From Prevotella sp. (GTDB taxonomy: Bacteria; Bacteroidota; Bacteroidia; Bacteroidales; Bacteroidaceae): a stretch of 34,537 nt of DNA. Within the stretch, counting starts at the first letter, position 1, and every line of letters starts with the position of its first letter. Below the pieces are notes generated by a model. The model was given only the letters and a program-made list of their open reading frames with translations, searched no databases and was not told the origin of the DNA. Shown here piece by piece: positions 23,842-31,135 of the stretch. The DNA lies in contig JAFUSC010000138.1 in assembly GCA_017467705.1 (NCBI GenBank), positions 1 through 34,537 on the forward strand. The letters are read 5' to 3'. The position numbers and the translations under genes were made by a program.

Positions 23842-25737
23842 TTACGTTTCGCTGTCATTGCCTGTCGGCCCGGCTACCTGCGGCCAGTGCTGCCGGCGAG
23901 GGGCAGGCTTTGCAGGTGCTGGGAGCATCTGCTGGGTGTCAAGTATCATGTAAAGACGGTATGTCATTTGTCGGGGAGTGCTCATGCCCTGCTTATACAG
24001 GTAGACAGAGAACTCATGATAGACCTTGCGATCGGGGCTGAGCGCTCCCCCGGGGTCGGCAATGTAGCCGAAGATGAAGGGCCGATAGGTGGTGCCGCCA
24101 GCGGGGTCCCACCGGGGGGCTGACGTGTTGGCGTACCACTTGGGGACACCGCCCACCTCGTCGCCGTCGACGTCGGTGGTGATGTATGACTCCGTGCCCT
24201 TGCGGTAGAAGGGCGTTGCAACAGCTTCATTATCGTAAACCGTTGTTTTCGTGGCATCGGTCCATGCGCCCCACGACGAAGCGAAGCTGTTTTCTACCAG
24301 TCCCCACGTGGTCGAAGCGTAAGGGGTGGCGGGGGTGGTGGCGGTGAAGGGCACAACCTCGCCAGTGGTGCTGCTCACTTTCTTGACGAGGGGCATCAGG
24401 TGGAAGTGACCGTAATCGTGGAAGTTGATGGTATAGATGCCGTCTTCCTCTTTCACCGAACAGGGATAGACGCCGATGGCGGGGAAGTCGTAGGGCATGA
24501 GGTCGAGCTTATAGTCATCCAGCACAATGGGGATGATGCGATAGTCGTTGCGGGCGATGTAGTCCCATTTGTTATCATCGGCCGTCGTTTTTCCTTTATT
24601 GTCGATGAGCACATAGCGCTCCTCCGCCTCGTCGACAAGTTTGATTTTCAAGAAGAAATGATGAAACTCGTTGGTGGGCGTTTCGCTCTCGTTGACGTAG
24701 AAGGTGAACTTCACGGGTGTGCCTGCCGTGGTGCTGTTGGTCGTGGCGTTGACCGCAGCATTGGGATAGAGCGTCAGGTCGCCCGTGGTGTGCGTGCCGA
24801 GGTTGGGCTGGATGTCGCCGTGGGTCACGACCGACATCGTGTTATGGCCCGTCGTTGACAATGAGGGCAACAGCTTCAGGTTGTCGTTGGCATTGGCCGT
24901 CACGTCGGTCAGCGTGAACGATTCGATGGTGACGTCACTGTCCTTGTCGTTATAGACTTGCAGTTCAAACTTCGCCATCAGTCGCACGACAACCAGTTCG
25001 ACGTTGTCGCCGTTGTTGACGGTCAGCGTCTGCACGTTGCTCATGGGGATGCCCGTTGCGCCGTAGCCGTTAGACGAAGCAATGTTAAAGTTATTACCGG
25101 CCACGTTGACAGTCTTGGCTTCAGCAGTGGCAGCCGTCACCGTCGCCCCGGGAGTATATGCGATATCGAACAACGTATTGGGTGCATAGTTGTTACCATT
25201 GTTGACAAAGTCATCACGTTCCGAGTATGCTGTGACAGAACCTGTCACACCGCCGTTGGTTCCGCCGTCATTCCCGGCCTCGTTACCTGTACCATACGTA
25301 TTCCCTGCGCCGCCGCGCGTCGTAGAAGCGCTGCCGTCTCCGCCGATGCCCAACAGACTCATCACCACCTTGGGCGACATGTTGGCAAACGAGTAGAAGC
25401 GGTATTCCTTTCCCCCGGCAGGCAGCTCCACGAGGTCGTCAATTTCGCGGTCAGGGTCACCTGTCGGCTTACAGGCAAAGATGCCCACCACCTTGTTATC
25501 GCTGTTGTCAACAGCCACGACGGTCCAGACGTTCATCATCTCTGCGTCGGCGGCATTGTCGTTGTCCTGCCATGCACGGGTGGCCACGTCAGCCGGTTGC
25601 GACACACGCAGATGGACATGTATGGGCCCGTCCGTCTCTTGCCTGACTGAATCGTCAAAAGCACTGTCACTGCTGCAGGCTGCCAGTGCAAGCACCGCCG
25701 CCAGCATGAAGAGGTATGTATATCTAAAACGTTTCAT
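23842..25737 (-). CDS. Fimbrillin-like lipoprotein (type V pilus accessory or tip subunit candidate)
   Basis: 631 residues from the ATG at 25737; the base triplet before it is a GTG in the same frame. Signal and lipobox LALAAC (C21), then acidic linker and VATRAW with the cleavage-type Arg at 54. The region after it (MMNVWTVVAVDNSDNKVVGIFAC, GGKEYRFYSFANMS) matches the FimA/Mfa-type beta-sandwich. A Gly/Thr/Asn-rich segment (about 135-175) may be a flexible loop. The C-terminus (EFSVYLYKQGMSTPRQMTYRLYMIL) lacks the Mfa1-type NNIYRV motif, so a tip or accessory subunit is more likely than a stalk subunit. It is separated from the gene before it by a heptanucleotide repeat. Confidence 0.72.
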   Translation of the reverse strand: MKRFRYTYLFMLAAVLALAACSSDSAFDDSVRQETDGPIHVHLRVSQPADVATRAWQDNDNAADAEMMNVWTVVAVDNSDNKVVGIFACKPTGDPDREIDDLVELPAGGKEYRFYSFANMSPKVVMSLLGIGGDGSASTTRGGAGNTYGTGNEAGNDGGTNGGVTGSVTAYSERDDFVNNGNNYAPNTLFDIAYTPGATVTAATAEAKTVNVAGNNFNIASSNGYGATGIPMSNVQTLTVNNGDNVELVVVRLMAKFELQVYNDKDSDVTIESFTLTDVTANANDNLKLLPSLSTTGHNTMSVVTHGDIQPNLGTHTTGDLTLYPNAAVNATTNSTTAGTPVKFTFYVNESETPTNEFHHFFLKIKLVDEAEERYVLIDNKGKTTADDNKWDYIARNDYRIIPIVLDDYKLDLMPYDFPAIGVYPCSVKEEDGIYTINFHDYGHFHLMPLVKKVSSTTGEVVPFTATTPATPYASTTWGLVENSFASSWGAWTDATKTTVYDNEAVATPFYRKGTESYITTDVDGDEVGGVPKWYANTSAPRWDPAGGTTYRPFIFGYIADPGGALSPDRKVYHEFSVYLYKQGMSTPRQMTYRLYMILDTQQMLPAPAKPAPRRQHWPQVAGPTGNDSET

Positions 25738-25768
25738 CACTTGTCACTTATCACTTGTCACTTATCAC
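25737..25768. repeat. Heptanucleotide repeat at the junction of two fimbrillin genes
   Basis: tcacttg and tcactta alternate twice, then tcac. It contains the TGA stop of the upstream gene and touches the ATG of the downstream gene. Confidence 0.88.
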
Positions 25769-27297
25769 ATATAAATAAATGCATGCGTAAAGGGGTCCCA
25801 CTTCTTGACCTTGATGGCCAGTTCCACGGAGCCTTTCTTATCAATGCTGTTAATGTTGACCCGGTAGATGTTGTTGCGCACGACGCCGAACGCCATGGCG
25901 GGCGTGCTGCCCATGACGGCATCAGTGCCCAGCGGCGTGGTGTAAGGCTGCACGTCGTACGACTCGGCATTGCCCTGATGACGCAGGTAGGCCAGATAGA
26001 CGTAGCGTGTGCCGGTGCCGGTGCCGTTCACGTAGTAGTAGCCCACGACGGCAATGCCCGTGGCCTGATAGTAAAGCTTGGATGCCGGCTCCAAGCAGTT
26101 CTCCATGGGATAGGCCACGACAACGTTTTCCTTCGAGTCGATGGTTGACTTGCCCGTGGTGCTGCCGTGCATGGCTGCTATGGAGTGGTAATAGGGATTA
26201 TCCGTCGTGTTCTCCAGTTTTGTGCCGTCGCCAATCAGCGTGTAGACACTTTCCAAGGAACTGGTCAGCACAGGAGCGTCCGACGTGCCTTTGGCTGTGA
26301 GCGTTTTCGGGTCAATCACCCAAGTGTCTGTTCCCTCATCGGCCAAGTAGCTGGTAGTCGTGGCATCGGCAATGGCCGTGCGCAGGCGTTTGATGAGGTA
26401 TTCCGTGCCGTACGTGGCGTTGCCGTTGACAAGGTTGAAGGGCACGATGCCCGTCACGACAAACTTGTCTGTGCTGGCTGTCACGTCGTACTCATAACCG
26501 GGCGTGGTGTAGGCAGCGTTGTCGACACTGGTCTTGTAGCCGTTGGAGTTCTTAGCCCAGAAGTCAATGCGGGCAGCCATGCGCTCAATGACGACAGGCT
26601 GTGACGTGAGGTCGTAGTACATCTCATTGCCGGGTGTATAAGCCGTGCCGTCGAGGTTCTTGACGGTGACGCTGCCGAAGTTGATGGTGTTGTCCTGTTC
26701 TGACGACATGACGAAGTTAGTACAGTAGTCTGCCGCCATGGTGGCATTGCCTACGTAGAGGGTGCTGAGCGTCACATCGCGCACGTCGCTGAGCTTGCTC
26801 GTCCCCTCCGTGAGTGTTGTTGCCACCTCAGGGGCATTGGCAATGACGATGACATGATAAGTTGCTGTGAGGTCGAGCTTGTGGTTACTGATTAATTGCT
26901 GGCCCGTCTCGTAACGGGCTTCTTCGGTCTTAACGGCGTAAGTCGTCCCCTGCGCGTCGCGTCCGCTCAGCGTGACGGGGAAGTAGCGCACGAGGTCGAG
27001 TGTGGGATCACCTGCGGTGTTGATGCCTGCTGCGTCTTTGTAGAGTATGACGGTGATGCCCGTGATGGTGTTTTCACGTTCAAAGCCTGCTTCACGTCCG
27101 TCGCCGTTCTCTCCACCCGTAGGCACATCGGCACGGGTCTTTGTTTCGCCATTGTCAATGGAGATGGCAAAGTTTAAATAGCAACTGCCGAAAGGAGGCA
27201 AGCCGGCACCCTCCTGACCGTCATCGCTGTTGCAGGCGGTGAAAGCAATGACAGTAGCCGCAGCCATGAAGATATGTAGCAACCTACGAAGCATCAT
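25765..27297 (-). CDS. Mfa1-type fimbrillin lipoprotein
   Basis: 510 residues. Signal and lipobox IAFTAC (C22); TKTRAD with Arg at 55 is the probable protease cleavage site before polymerisation. The N-domain (ITGITVILYKDAAG, TYHVIVIANAPEV) and the C-terminal motif GVVRNNIYRVNINSIDKKGSVELAIKVKKWDP are typical of Mfa1-family pilins. Starts at ATG 27297 or 27294. The stop codon lies inside a heptanucleotide repeat. Probably a minor or accessory fimbrillin, since a larger Mfa1-like gene is promoter-proximal. Confidence 0.85.
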   Translation of the reverse strand: MMLRRLLHIFMAAATVIAFTACNSDDGQEGAGLPPFGSCYLNFAISIDNGETKTRADVPTGGENGDGREAGFERENTITGITVILYKDAAGINTAGDPTLDLVRYFPVTLSGRDAQGTTYAVKTEEARYETGQQLISNHKLDLTATYHVIVIANAPEVATTLTEGTSKLSDVRDVTLSTLYVGNATMAADYCTNFVMSSEQDNTINFGSVTVKNLDGTAYTPGNEMYYDLTSQPVVIERMAARIDFWAKNSNGYKTSVDNAAYTTPGYEYDVTASTDKFVVTGIVPFNLVNGNATYGTEYLIKRLRTAIADATTTSYLADEGTDTWVIDPKTLTAKGTSDAPVLTSSLESVYTLIGDGTKLENTTDNPYYHSIAAMHGSTTGKSTIDSKENVVVAYPMENCLEPASKLYYQATGIAVVGYYYVNGTGTGTRYVYLAYLRHQGNAESYDVQPYTTPLGTDAVMGSTPAMAFGVVRNNIYRVNINSIDKKGSVELAIKVKKWDPFTHAFIYM

Positions 27298-27302
27298 ATT
27301 TA

Positions 27303-27351
27303 TTTGAGGTTTGAGATTTGAGATTTGAGATTTGAACTATGAACTATGAAC
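27303..27351. repeat. Heptanucleotide repeat between mfa2-like gene and next fimbrillin
   Basis: tttgagg, three tttgaga, tttgaac and two tatgaac: seven heptamers filling the gap between the mfa2-like stop codon and the next start. The tttgaga part is the reverse complement of the ribD repeat family. Confidence 0.9.
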
Positions 27352-28490
27352 TACTTAAGCTCCACGTTCTGTATGCGCTTAGCCCATGAGAGCACGTTGA
27401 TGCGCACCTCGGCATACTGCCACGTGTCACCCTTGAGGAAGAAGTCAAGGTAGTAGTCGTAAGAACGGTCAAGATACTCCTGACGTGAGTAGGCATACAG
27501 GTCGTATGCATTACGGCCCTGTGCCAGCATGTCGGTGAGGTTGATGGCAGCCACCTGCTTGTCAGTGGTCTTGTTGTGGATGATCAGCAGGGCGTTCTTG
27601 TCAGCCTGCTCATACCAGTAGAGTCGGTTGAACGTAATGCCGGCGTGAGCTGTCTTTTCCGTGACGGTGCCCGTGGCGTCGCGCACGTCGGTGTTCCACT
27701 TGTGGAACGGGGTGTAGACGAGGTCGTCGTCAGCCAGCAGGTCGTTGTTATAAGCCAGACGGCCGTTGTTGTCGACGATGAAGTAGTCAAAGTCGTCAGT
27801 GTCGATGTCGGCCTGCTTACCTTCATCAAGGTTATGAAGTGAGACGGTGAGCATCTTCGTGTCACGCATCATGGAGATATGTGCAAAGGTCTGCCCGTTG
27901 TTCTTGACGGTGACAGGCTCCGTGCCCGTCATGCCGTGCCACAGGGTGTCCATGGGTGCTGCGTTGCTGACGTACTTAGGCTGCGACGGGGTCGCAACAT
28001 AGCGAACGGGGGCAGCGGCAGCAGAACGGGCGGGAGCAGCGGCGGTGCCACGGGTGTCCTGACGGTCGAGCACGACGGTCAGCTGGTCGTTCTTGTCGCC
28101 CTTGGCCAGTTCAGCCCGGCGGTATTTCGGTCCCGGCGTGGCGAGTGTCGCCTCATAGCTCTTCTGGTTAGCCAGTGCGATGAAGCGATACTTGCCGTCA
28201 GGCAGGTCCATGATCTGCATGCTGTGGGTGAACGTTCCGTCGAACATGTGGCCCATGGCGGGGATGTTGTTGTCCTCGTAGGTACGCACGAAGTTGCCGT
28301 CGCTGTCGAATACATACAGCGTCACGCCTCCGACGTGGTCACCGAACATGTCGGCGCGCTGTAGGTTATAGTCGTACTTGAAGGTGACGAAGAGACCGCA
28401 GTTGGTGGTGTCCTCATCCTCTTTCATCATGTCGCAGCTGCCAAACAGTGCAACAGATACAAGTGCCAGTAACAGTTTTGTCAGTTTCAT
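27351..28490 (-). CDS. FimB/Mfa2-family fimbrial anchor subunit
   Basis: 379 residues. Lipobox LFGSC (C19), followed by the family segment CGLFVTFKYDYNLQRADMFGDHVGGVTLYVFDSDGNFV and LPDGKYRFIALANQ. Mfa2/FimB proteins anchor the pilus base in the outer membrane and limit its length. No TRA cleavage site is present, as expected for an anchor that keeps its lipid. The C-terminus RINVLSWAKRIQNVELK closely resembles the end of the Mfa1-like protein encoded upstream. Position directly after the major fimbrillin gene also fits. Confidence 0.9.
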   Translation of the reverse strand: MKLTKLLLALVSVALFGSCDMMKEDEDTTNCGLFVTFKYDYNLQRADMFGDHVGGVTLYVFDSDGNFVRTYEDNNIPAMGHMFDGTFTHSMQIMDLPDGKYRFIALANQKSYEATLATPGPKYRRAELAKGDKNDQLTVVLDRQDTRGTAAAPARSAAAAPVRYVATPSQPKYVSNAAPMDTLWHGMTGTEPVTVKNNGQTFAHISMMRDTKMLTVSLHNLDEGKQADIDTDDFDYFIVDNNGRLAYNNDLLADDDLVYTPFHKWNTDVRDATGTVTEKTAHAGITFNRLYWYEQADKNALLIIHNKTTDKQVAAINLTDMLAQGRNAYDLYAYSRQEYLDRSYDYYLDFFLKGDTWQYAEVRINVLSWAKRIQNVELK

Positions 28491-28546
28491 AACTTTATAT
28501 ATTCGTCAGCGATGTTATAATGTTTCTGTTTTGTCTGTTTATTTGT

Positions 28547-28584
28547 AAAGCACCCGCCCCGCCCTCTTGCGGGGCGGATGCTTT
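28547..28584 (-). terminator. Hairpin after the major fimbrillin gene (probable attenuator)
   Basis: A 16-bp GC-rich stem (AAAGCACCCGCCCCGC at 28547-28562 with its near-perfect complement at 28569-28584, one G-T-type mismatch) and a 6-nt loop. It sits in the 113-bp gap between the mfa1-like stop and the mfa2-like start. The following U-tract is poor on the minus strand, so it may act by partial termination or mRNA stabilisation. Confidence 0.65.
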
Positions 28585-28603
28585 GATATAGGGATATTGT
28601 CAA

Positions 28604-30505
28604 TTACTTCAGGTCCCAAGGCTGTGTACGCTTAGCCCAAGACAGGATATTGATGCGGGCCTTGATGTATGCTTCCAGTTCATCATCGGGATGAGTGTCG
28701 GAACTGAGATCAGGAACCGTAGAGCTACCAATCTTCAGGATTTCACCAATTTGCAGCTCGTACCAGTTGTTACGTACCACGCCGTAACGGCCAAGATAGT
28801 TACCAGCCTGATTAACATCCGTAGGATAAATGTCATCAATACCAGACTCTTTAGGAGCAGTGGTGTACTCACCGTTATTCCAAGGAGTCAGTTCGTCACC
28901 AAAGTGCTGGATGCGAATGGTGTAATAAGCAACACCATCAGCGAAGTATTCAACATTTGCGATTGCATCATTCAGCGTAGTGATAATACCAGTAAGATTC
29001 ACGCCATCCACTGTTCCTTCACTATTACCCATAGTGAAATCTGAACCGGCTTTGCTACCTACAGTAATTTTTGTCCCGGGAATCTCAACTGATTCAACCG
29101 TCTTCTTTCCTGAGCCTGCTGCGGTCCAATTAACCGTAATGTCAGAACCATTAAGCGTAGCACCGCCACCTGCTGTTGCATACCAAGTAGAGAAAGCTGT
29201 TGTAGCCATCAGCTCAGCGACCACACGGTTCTTGACATCAATCTCTCTATAAAGAGTCTTACGGTCAGCACCAATCACATAGAAATCACCTGAAGAGACA
29301 AGCTTTATACCAAGAAGCGCGCACGTGGTGTTCTGGGTTGACTGATAAGGTACAGTAAACGTATTCTCCAAACAGTACAGAGCTGTAGCAGCAGTCTTCT
29401 TGTCTGTTGCATAAGCAGCCTTAGAGAAGTTATCTACATCATAAGCAATGTCGTAGTTGGGGTCTTTAGCCCAGTAAGTACGATAGCCAGCAGTAGGAGA
29501 AGCACCATAGACAGCATCCACCTTGTTTCCACCAATGAAGCGGTACTTGTCACCTGAAAGCGTTTTTTCACTTGTCAGATTCCAAATGGCATCAGTGGGT
29601 ACCTGACGGACAATATAAGAAGACTTATTCGTGTTATCAAGGCACCATCCGTCAAAAGCCGCAGTCAGATTGCCTGTCTTATCAACCAAAGCTGTTGTCT
29701 TTAAATAATCGGCATCTGCTGTAGTATTCAAGGTAACCTTAGCCACACCACGCTCAACATAGATGTCGGTGGCAGCATTTCCTGACGAGGCAGCATCAGA
29801 AGTAGCATAGATATAAGAAGCATTCACAGGAGCAAGAATGTGCATATTACCTGTTGCAGTTGTTGGCAGAGCCGTACCACCCTGCTCGTTACTCAGCACG
29901 GCATTGGTCATGAAGAAGTAGTTTGTACCACCATCGTCATAAACAAAGCTGTTGCTGCTGACATTGGCAGAAGTGGCCAAAGCGTCCTGCAAGTCAGACA
30001 ATTTGCAGCCAGTTGTGATTGTTGTAGAACCAGCAATGTAAACACCCGAAGCAGAAGCCATTTCAATGCTACCTTTTCCGTTTACAACAGCCAAGGCAAA
30101 GAGGCTCTTACCTGTTGCAGGTTTCTCGTCCAGTTCTGCAATGTACTCTTGCTTTGTAGTGATTTGGTTCGGGTCATCCGTAGTCAGGTTTTCCTGATCA
30201 GGAGTAAGGCTGATCACTTGCTTAAGTGTTGCGTCTGCCTCTGACGTTCCTTCAAAGAGGAGCAAGATAAGAGACTTAACACCATACTCAACGGGATCAC
30301 CATTGTCTAAAGTTCCTGAACCTGTTTCTTCCCATGCACGAGTAGAAACGACAGGAGTGGTCGGAAGATTGAGGTTAATCTTAAAATAGCCCTTTCCAAT
30401 GCCATCGAAGCCTTGGTCTGTAGCCCCCTCCACGTCCTTGTCAGACGAGCACGCTGCAAATAACATTCCAGCTACTGCGAGCGCGAGAAAACTTAATTTC
30501 TTCAT
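28604..30505 (-). CDS. Mfa1-like major fimbrillin
   Basis: 633 residues. Lipoprotein signal with lipobox LFAAC (C19); VSTRAWEE places the presumed Arg cleavage site at R56. The N-terminal domain has VKSLILLLFEGTSEADATL and KSLFALAVVNG. The C-terminal part has VERGVAKVTLN and GRYGVVRNNWYELQIGEI, hallmarks of the Mfa1 C-terminal domain, ending ARINILSWAKRTQPWDLK. In type V pili the lipidated subunit reaches the outer membrane, an Arg-specific protease removes the N-terminus, and donor-strand exchange builds the stalk. It is first of the structural genes and is followed by a GC-rich hairpin, consistent with it being the most abundant subunit. Confidence 0.9.
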   Translation of the reverse strand: MKKLSFLALAVAGMLFAACSSDKDVEGATDQGFDGIGKGYFKINLNLPTTPVVSTRAWEETGSGTLDNGDPVEYGVKSLILLLFEGTSEADATLKQVISLTPDQENLTTDDPNQITTKQEYIAELDEKPATGKSLFALAVVNGKGSIEMASASGVYIAGSTTITTGCKLSDLQDALATSANVSSNSFVYDDGGTNYFFMTNAVLSNEQGGTALPTTATGNMHILAPVNASYIYATSDAASSGNAATDIYVERGVAKVTLNTTADADYLKTTALVDKTGNLTAAFDGWCLDNTNKSSYIVRQVPTDAIWNLTSEKTLSGDKYRFIGGNKVDAVYGASPTAGYRTYWAKDPNYDIAYDVDNFSKAAYATDKKTAATALYCLENTFTVPYQSTQNTTCALLGIKLVSSGDFYVIGADRKTLYREIDVKNRVVAELMATTAFSTWYATAGGGATLNGSDITVNWTAAGSGKKTVESVEIPGTKITVGSKAGSDFTMGNSEGTVDGVNLTGIITTLNDAIANVEYFADGVAYYTIRIQHFGDELTPWNNGEYTTAPKESGIDDIYPTDVNQAGNYLGRYGVVRNNWYELQIGEILKIGSSTVPDLSSDTHPDDELEAYIKARINILSWAKRTQPWDLK

Positions 30506-30593
30506 ACTTGTTTTTTTGTTTGTTAATAAAATTGTTAATTAAAAATTGTTTGTTATTTGTTTCTTTGTTCTTTTGTTTTTTTCAATACGATAA

Positions 30594-30621
30594 TCCCTGA
30601 CAGCCGTTTGACCGTCAGGGA
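30594..30621 (-). promoter_or_regulatory. Hairpin in the leader between the 36-aa ORF and mfa1-like gene
   Basis: TCCCTGAC (30594-30601) pairs with GTCAGGGA (30614-30621) around a 12-nt loop. On the minus strand it is followed by an A-rich stretch, not U-rich, so a leader structure is more likely than a terminator. Confidence 0.4.
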
Positions 30622-30702
30622 ACGCACTATTGTTTCCGTTTCCGCTGATTCACACCTGCTGCTCTGCGCCGTGCGCCGGGCAGCCGTGCCACAATCCAAG
30701 GG

Positions 30703-30813
30703 TCAAAGTAAGTTGTTCTGCTTCAACCACTGCTTACCCTTCGGGGTTAAGCAATAAAGCAGGAATACCATACAAGGTATAGTGATGAATGTAAAGACTA
30801 AATACATGCCCAT
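30703..30813 (-). CDS. 36-residue predicted membrane peptide upstream of mfa1-like gene
   Basis: A short ORF with one hydrophobic segment (MYLVFTFITIPCMVFLLYCL) followed by a basic tail (TPKGKQWLKQNNLL). It has an unusually good Shine-Dalgarno sequence for this phylum (GGAGGA, seven bases before the ATG at 30813) and begins about 60 nt behind a clear promoter (30871-30902). Positive charge after the membrane segment predicts the C-terminus in the cytoplasm. Function unknown; it could be a leader peptide for the fimbrial mRNA or an independent small membrane protein. Confidence 0.7.
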   Translation of the reverse strand: MGMYLVFTFITIPCMVFLLYCLTPKGKQWLKQNNLL

Positions 30814-30870
30814 ATATTATTCCTCCGTTTTTTCCCTGCGTGCTGTCATTGAATGTTTCGTTTGACAGTG

Positions 30871-30902
30871 CAAAGATAACACGTTTTTCGGAAACCTCCA
30901 AA
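30871..30902 (-). promoter_or_regulatory. Bacteroidota promoter for the 36-aa peptide and fimbrial structural genes
   Basis: On the minus strand TTTG (30899-30902), exactly 20 nt, TATCTTTG (30871-30878). No TAnnTTTG occurs between here and the mfa1-like ATG, so the major fimbrillin is probably transcribed from this site with a leader of about 360 nt. Confidence 0.78.
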
Positions 30903-30981
30903 TGTTTCAGGAGATTTTCGGTATCCCTTGGATTGTGTATCAGTATTTCAAAGATCAATGTCTTACGCCTGAGAGCGCTTT

Positions 30982-31109
30982 GTGCATTGCAAATGCACTT
31001 ACCTGCGGCAACGGCATTGCAAATGCCGCTGAACGATGGGTTGCCGCTGAACGGGGCGCTTTGTGCATTGCAAATGCACTTACCCACGGCAGCGGCATTA
31101 CAAATGCCG
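30982..31109. repeat. ATTGCAAAT-core palindromes in an 81-bp tandem duplication
   Basis: Four 17-nt palindromes at 30982, 31012, 31063 and 31093: GTG or CGG arms around CATTGCAAATG (the last has ATTACAAAT). The pairs are 30 bp apart and the whole pair is repeated after 81 bp. It lies between the OmpA-like gene and the fimbrial promoter and makes up most of the non-coding part of 30903-31135. Confidence 0.9.
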
Positions 31110-31135
31110 CTGAACGGGGCCGCTGAACGGGGCGG

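Noticed and set aside
30734..31087. 117-codon minus-strand frame (MGKCICNAQSAPF...)
   Set aside because: It is translated palindromic repeat DNA and spans the promoter at 30871-30902; the 36-codon ORF in another frame has a proper ribosome binding site.
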